Source of the DNA: Datisca glomerata
Taxonomy: Eukaryota > Streptophyta > Magnoliopsida > Cucurbitales > Datiscaceae
Length of the DNA stretch: 64,000 nucleotides
NCBI GenBank assembly: GCA_003255025.1
Contig: QANY01003944.1
Span: forward strand, 494,220-558,219
Reading direction: 5' to 3'
In this document: positions 58,885 to 64,000 of the stretch, piece by piece
Position numbering within the stretch: position 1 is the first letter of the stretch
Layout of the letters: each line of letters opens with the position of its first letter
Program-made: the position numbers and the translations under genes
Notes under the pieces: model-generated
The model's database searches: none
Told to the model about the DNA's origin: nothing
Seen by the model: the letters and a program-made list of their open reading frames with translations, nothing else

Positions 58885-59345
58885 ACCCGGCAAATAGACA
58901 TCCACAGGAATGAACTTATCGACTCCCTGAATAGTACTAGAAGAATCGATACTGAACATCCCCATGTAATTATACATGCTCCCATAGCAATAACATATTT
59001 TGGTTAAGGCATTTGCTCATATAATCTGACTAAGGAAGGAGCCAGTTTCATTGTTATTATACCCACTGTGAAAATGAAGTCTACTTGTGTAGGACTAGAT
59101 CTTGGTACCAGTCCATAACATCAAAGTAGAACCGTGAACCTATTAATGAAGCGAATTCAATGAAAAAACAATTGGTACCATAGAGAAGCGGCCATAAACT
59201 GGAGAGTCTTGACCAATTTGAAAGATCATTTGATGCAGTTGAAATAATTGAAGTTTGGGTTGTTCGATCAAGTAAGGGAAACTCAATGAAATTCATAACT
59301 GTCGAAATCTTTTTTTTTGTCTGAATATTCAGGAGCTAAGACCAT
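58885..59345 (-). pseudogene. ndhK: plastid ndhK 5' part
   Basis: The minus strand encodes the first two thirds of NdhK, the iron-sulphur subunit of the plastid NDH complex: [101 protein letters not shown]. Frameshifts occur near 59290 and 59100, and a stop follows EQMP. In the C-C cluster motif the first Cys of LYGTSCC is Asn (LYGTNCF) and the second Phe. It stops abruptly after LPGC at about 58885. The start overlaps ndhC as in plastids. Confidence 0.9.
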
Positions 59346-59675
59346 TCCAATGCTCCCTTTCGGCATACAAAAACTGCACCAGATAAGCACAAAAATGAAA
59401 GCTTCTATAAATACGGAGACCCCCAATACATCAAAACTTATTGCCCATGGATAAAGAAAAACCCTTTCAACATCAAAAACAACAAAAACTAGAGCAAACA
59501 TATAATAACGGATTCAAAATTGTGCCCATTGGTTCTATTCCCGATTCATAACTATTTTCTCTGTCTCTTTGCTAATCGGGGCTAAAACTCCAGAAATTCA
59601 AAATGCCAAAAAAGGAATAACACTTGATATTATTAGAAATACCTAAAAAATCTCATATTCGTAAAGCAGAAACAT
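59336..59675 (-). pseudogene. ndhC: plastid ndhC, full length but broken
   Basis: From ATG 59675 the reading is MFLLYEYEIF then a stop, VFLIISSVIPFLAF then a stop, ISGVLAPISKETEK, YESGIEPMG, a deletion, [38 protein letters not shown] and, after a shift, CRKGALEWS with TAG at 59336-59338. NdhC is a membrane subunit of the plastid NDH complex. Its end overlaps the ndhK start by a few bases, the arrangement in plastid genomes. Upstream sequence to about 60000, with TATA repeats (59848-59900), fits the spacer beyond ndhC. Confidence 0.9.
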
Positions 59676-62600
59676 AAACGTACTCCTATGAATGTGGAAA
59701 ATATACTGGATTAGTCGATTCAAAATTCATTGTCAAGTCATCCTCCAAACAACAATTTATTTTGACCGAACCACCTAGTTTCGTTTGTCTGTTGCGGTAC
59801 ATATCTCGTTTCAAGATTCATCCACTAGAATCCTATTTCATTATATTATATATATATATCCATAAAATATATATAACAAAATAGTATATATATATATAGG
59901 AGGAGCCCATTCCATAAAGAACTTTTATTGATTGAATAAGGAAAGAGAAGACTACTTTGTTTTGTGCTTTACTAGACCAAGAAAAAAGCCTATTTGACAA
60001 TGTTTACAATGAAACTTACCAAAGATCTTCATTTCTCAAACTCTGGCTTGTCCACAAATAAAATCCAGTAAGTTGTTCCTATATCCATGTGACTTACTAG
60101 TGCATTCGATTTGGATTGGACTTTTTTGGAGTTTCTAACCGGTTTCATGTCATGATTTTGACTCCCTTAAGAGAATTGGTAGGTATACCAAAGAGAATAA
60201 GTATGGCTGATTCTTTGATTTTAGATGGGAAAAGAGGAAAATTCATATGTAATTCATCTACAAAGATAAGACAATTAATGATGAACCAAAGAAAGTGGCC
60301 AGTTACAAACAATAATGAGGAAAGGAAAACTATACCATTTTTGTATTTCTTCTTTCTTTTGTTATTTTATCTTCTTTATTGGCCTTATACGGTACTTGTC
60401 AACATGAAGAAAAACGGTCTTCAGGAAAAGGTCCCATTTACGGTCAAGAGCGGAATCCATAGAAAGAATGCCGAAACTGAAAGGCACAGTCCCTCTTTTT
60501 TTTGTCAGTAGGGAAAGCAGCCCAGATAAAGGGAGCATCCGCGGGTTCAACTTCTACTTCATAGTTGGGAAAATTCAGGCACGCTGCCTATCCAGTCGTT
60601 CAATCGTCTCCATTTTTATATTTCCCGAGACTACATTAACCAACCAACCAGGGACTGACCTAGTAGCAAGGTGCTTTTGGGCTTAAAGCTTAGTCAATGC
60701 TCAAAGGAAATAAAGGATACCCCGAGATTTTATAGTAACCTTTCTTAAGCGATCCGCGGGAGAGAGATCGTGAACTTTTCTTTCAGCCTCTGGATGTTAT
60801 CCCACCTAAAAAGTGACTTAAAAACCATTTTTATGGTCTTTTAGGTCATTTTCTCCAAACACCCCCTGAAATACTGTAACTTAAAGAGGAGAAGAGGTCT
60901 GACCATGCTTACCCAACTAACTGTCCAAGATCTGGATGGCTGGTAAAGTGGATCTTTCATTCGAGATTCCAATCAAGAGTAGGATCGCAGGCATAAGAGG
61001 AAGAAATCGATCGGGAAAGCTTTATTTTTAGTATTAGTCAAGTGGAACCTCTTCTTGGGTTGGTGGATAGGGTATAAACTATAGCGCGTAGATGGGAAAT
61101 GGTTTCGGGGATCCTACTCAAATGAAGTAGAGCGTAAGAAATGCAAGATAGCTGGGAGAAAAACAGCAAACACCGCTTAGGATGAAGCTTTTTTATAGTC
61201 TTTCTATTCTTCATATGGAAGGCCTTTTTCTAGCTAGAGTGCTGAGACAAGCTCGAAGAATCAACCATAAGGGAAGCTTTAGAGAGTAGGGGTGAGACTA
61301 GCTTAAAGACAGGGACATGGTCTGAGGGAAAGAGAATGAGCAATTCCGTGCGTGGATGAGGGTTGGTTTCTTGAAAAATGGTAGAGTAGAAAGGAGGTTG
61401 AGGAGGAAAAGAGGTTTGTTTACCTACATTCATAAAGACAAGATGAAGAAATAGCTCATGAATTCTTGTATGGATAGAAACAGGAACGCCTAACAAAGGA
61501 TCTCTTCTGTACTGGTGTCGGAACGACGAGGTAGAAGAAGGAAATGTGGTATTAGCTTTCGGTGCTTTAGAGATAAATGGGAGCAACACATTAAGAAGCA
61601 AGGACACTAACTAGTTACCAAGTTCCATCAAGGCATAAGAGAACCAGTGCAAGCCAGCGACCAAGGGAAGGGCCCTCAAGGTAGAGCGATATCGATCTTA
61701 TCTTAGTAAGTTGCCAAACAGGCCCTAGAGAGTGAAGTAAGCTTTGGGAACGTAGTGAGTTAGGTCCTCAAGACCGAACGAAGTGACTAATGTGAACTCA
61801 CTTCCATTCAAATTCCATAGAGACCGAAGGTCAAATGCGAACGTAGCGCGTCGCAACGTACGTAGAGAGTATTTGATCATAGTTCGAGTCTCTCCCGAGG
61901 CTAGTGAACGAAGTGAACGGTGACGGAACAGAATTATATCTAAGAATTTGGCCCGTTATACTACAGGGTGGCTTGTATAGGTTTTCAATTGCATAGCACA
62001 AGCTACACTCGCTCTTAGAAGTCAAAGCCTTTTGTTGAGACGCTTCTGGCTTTTCTTTTGAGATCTGCTTCGGAAATAGAATCCAACTCCTTTCTGGGTA
62101 CAGGTCAATCGAAAAAAGTCTTTCATCCTTATAGTTCCGGAACTCTAGCTCAAGCGGTTCAGCAATAGAAGATGTACCCAGAAAATAGGTCTATACCACT
62201 TTAGTGTTTAGAAGGGATTTTGTAGTGTGAATAGCATTAATGGTGGTACTTGGTCTCGTCTTTCCTCCCTCTTACTAATTGGTTCCCTTTCCCTTGACTT
62301 CATAAGCATTTCCCGCCTTCCTCCCAGCCATTTCATGGTTGTTTAAGAGGGGATGATCAAAGACATAAAGAAAGATCTTGATTCCCCCTAAAAGTGCTTA
62401 GTAGGCCTCATGGATGATCGAAATGAGGGGGTTCTACTTCTTGTTGGCACGCCACTCGACCTTAGTATCGCATAGTAGTTCCAGTCTCTAGTAAGCACAA
62501 GTATCCTCACTTATCCCTCCCTCAACCAGATCTCCTTTATTATTGGTTCAAAGCCTATTGTAAAGAGCAACTCATGTCATGATCTGAATAATGGGAAAAA

Positions 62601-63380
62601 CTGGATGTAATTGATCCGATAGTGCAGGTTCGAGTCCTGCTCGTGACTGGAATTCCACTGCTTTAGATTCAGTCAAGTTGTGGGGCTATGACTCTATCCA
62701 TTGTATATAAATATACTTTCGTACTCTACTCTGTAAATCCAATTTTCCTTAAGCATATAGAAACCTATGATTAACATTATCATATGCTGGTTTGGCGAGT
62801 TTAGTGATCATGGCTGGCTCACCTTATCTATTAGCTGAGTAGTAAGCCCCCTTGGGATAATCATCAATATCACTTCCTATCTAAATAAGATTAGGAGGGT
62901 GCCATTTTTAAAGAGCCAGCTGTCTTTCAATCTATTGGCAATTACCTTAGTCATTCTCTTATACAGTGTAGTCCCCATAGCAATGGGCCTCGGTCTAGTG
63001 AGGTTTTGGTTTTTTGGGAATCATTGCCAGGAAGAAGGATTGAATTGTACCTGGTTTGCTCCTCTTCGACTTCAATTACTATATGATATGGAGATGGAGG
63101 TCATCTTTCATTATGTTCCAGCACTGCCCCTGAATCAATCAACCAAGTAAAAGTGAAAGTTCAGTTGGAATCCATCTAATCTATTAACTTTTGACTATGA
63201 ACAGCCCCCTGTTGTATATTGATAGATAGCTTACAAGATTAAAGAATTTTGTTTGTGCCCGGGGACTCTTTCAAATATTTGTTGGACTGTTGCTATATGT
63301 TGTTGGGTTGATAAGATGGATAAGTGTGATAGAAATTTCATAACTTCTATCCTTATCTCTTCATGCTGAACCAGAACCTG
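59676..63380. other. organelle-like and unassigned sequence
   Basis: About 59676-60000 is probably plastid spacer upstream of ndhC. From 60000 to 62700 the composition stays organelle-like, including short repeated words such as GAACGAAGTGAAC and GTGAACGAAG around 61740-61920. Frames at 60116-60511 (131 codons with one membrane segment), 61230-61607 and 62899-63150 match nothing I know. A T-arm-like GGTTCGAGTCCTGCTCG at 62627 could be a tRNA relic but no cloverleaf could be built. The right border of the import is not sharp. Confidence 0.35.
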
Positions 63381-63419
63381 GCCTGTTGGGCAGTTCAAAT
63401 TGAGAAAAGTGTGGATTCT

Positions 63420-64000
63420 GTCTTTCTTAATAGATGCGTGGAAAAAGAAAAGCTTAAACACCTTCCTTGTGTTAGTTCAGACCATGTGAACATTTGTCTA
63501 TCTACTTAGTTCAGCAGCCAATACTCGCGGAGACCCTTCCGTTTCCAAGCCACGTGGCTCACCAGGAAAGATCTACGATAGGTGGTGGTTGATGCTTGGC
63601 AAACCAATGTCTCAAGTTCAAGAGCTTTTCAACTGGGCAGAAAATGCGAGATCTCAAACACTTTGTCCGTTAATGGAATCAAAGAAAATTTGGTGATAGT
63701 CATAGACTCTTGGGAAAGTTAAAAGCCTAACTGGAATCCGTCCAGTCTGTCAGAACCTCATTTACCTCAGACCCCTTTTTAGAACCCATGGAAAAATCCC
63801 TTTTCTCTGAGCTCGACCAAATGTTGGTAAGAGAGTTTGTGTTCTGGGCCCAGAAAGATAGGAATCTCTTGCTGGCGTGTGGGGATAAAACACCATTTTC
63901 ACACTTCGACTCTCGTTAGAAGGGAGGCTAACCGTATTCATAGACTAAAGAATCAGTTAGGGCAATGATGTGAGAATCATGATGAGATATCTGACATTGT
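63420..64000 (+). mobile_element. LINE (L1-type) fragment, continues past the edge
   Basis: The plus strand reads, with shifts, FLNRCVEKEKLKHLPCVSSD with H (end of the endonuclease domain, SDH motif at about 63475), RRPFRFQATWLTRKDL (63528 on), VVVDAWQTNV, FQLGRKCEIS, WNQRKFGDSH, then LEKSLFSELDQMLVREFVFW and AQKDRNLLLACGDKTPFSHF. The order RPFRFQ..WL, AW, WN..FG, L..ELD.ML..E..FW.QK, GDK is the linker between endonuclease and reverse transcriptase of plant L1 elements. Stops and shifts show it is dead. The reverse transcriptase itself would lie beyond 64000. Confidence 0.85.

Noticed and set aside
60116..60511. 131-codon frame with one membrane segment
   Set aside because: Could be a mitochondrial open frame, but nothing in it is recognised, so it is not listed as a gene.
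62590..62650. T-arm-like sequence GGTTCGAGTCCTGCTCG suggesting a tRNA
   Set aside because: No matching acceptor, D-arm or anticodon stem could be drawn upstream.

Overview
The window is plant nuclear DNA, almost certainly from a eudicot. It is AT-rich and full of decayed transposons. It holds four recognisable nuclear genes, three of them with GT-AG introns, and two separate imports of organelle DNA. Many readable pieces of coding sequence are remains of retroelements or of plastid and mitochondrial genes.

Layout. 1-1.2 kb is a scrambled plastid import: pieces of ycf1, ycf2 and 16S rRNA, then a contiguous psbN/psbT segment. 1.34-3.49 kb is a tandem array of about 25 units of about 85 bp. 4.98-18.9 kb is a degenerate Copia complex on the minus strand, arranged LTR-internal-LTR-internal-LTR, with a solo LTR of about 2.15 kb inserted into one gag. 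18.9-25.1 kb is AT-rich intergenic DNA with fold-back repeats. 25.15-29.36 kb is a Mutator-like element with about 230-bp terminal inverted repeats, a 9-bp target duplication and an internally deleted transposase. 30.2-32.0 kb is a dormancy/auxin-associated (DRM-type) gene. 35.3-38.06 kb is a PP1-type protein phosphatase gene close to TOPP8. 40.6-46.0 kb is a second Copia fragment on the plus strand, carrying a fold-back insertion, a 224-bp tandem duplication and a nested LTR-like insertion that itself contains a TTA-flanked MITE. 46.25-46.78 kb is a DUF538 gene. 48.18-50.90 kb is CLPR3, which encodes a plastid Clp protease core subunit, in nine exons.

From about 51.2 kb to about 60 kb, and perhaps to 63 kb, the sequence is organelle-derived: plastid trnL-CAA and ndhB, a piece of mitochondrial trnfM, an almost full-length mitochondrial 26S rRNA pseudogene lacking the sarcin-ricin loop region, and plastid ndhC-ndhK. 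Plastid blocks set among mitochondrial sequence suggest that a mitochondrial segment already carrying plastid inserts moved to the nucleus, or that organelle fragments were joined on entry. The right edge is a LINE fragment, so the import is flanked by nuclear-type DNA on both sides.

The four nuclear genes look intact and independent: CLPR3 (plastid proteostasis), the phosphatase (signalling), the DUF538 protein (secreted or membrane-targeted, function unknown) and the DRM protein (growth arrest and stress marker). No operon-like relation exists. I found no clearly new biological system. The most unusual items are the scrambled plastid mosaic, the perfect 39-bp fold-back copy inside a reverse transcriptase, the rRNA copy without its sarcin-ricin loop, and the paired GC-rich leaders of the Copia elements. 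Poly-C or poly-G runs with Ns at 4047-4072 and 54384-54419, and a poly-G run at 51201-51211, mark places where the assembly itself should be doubted.
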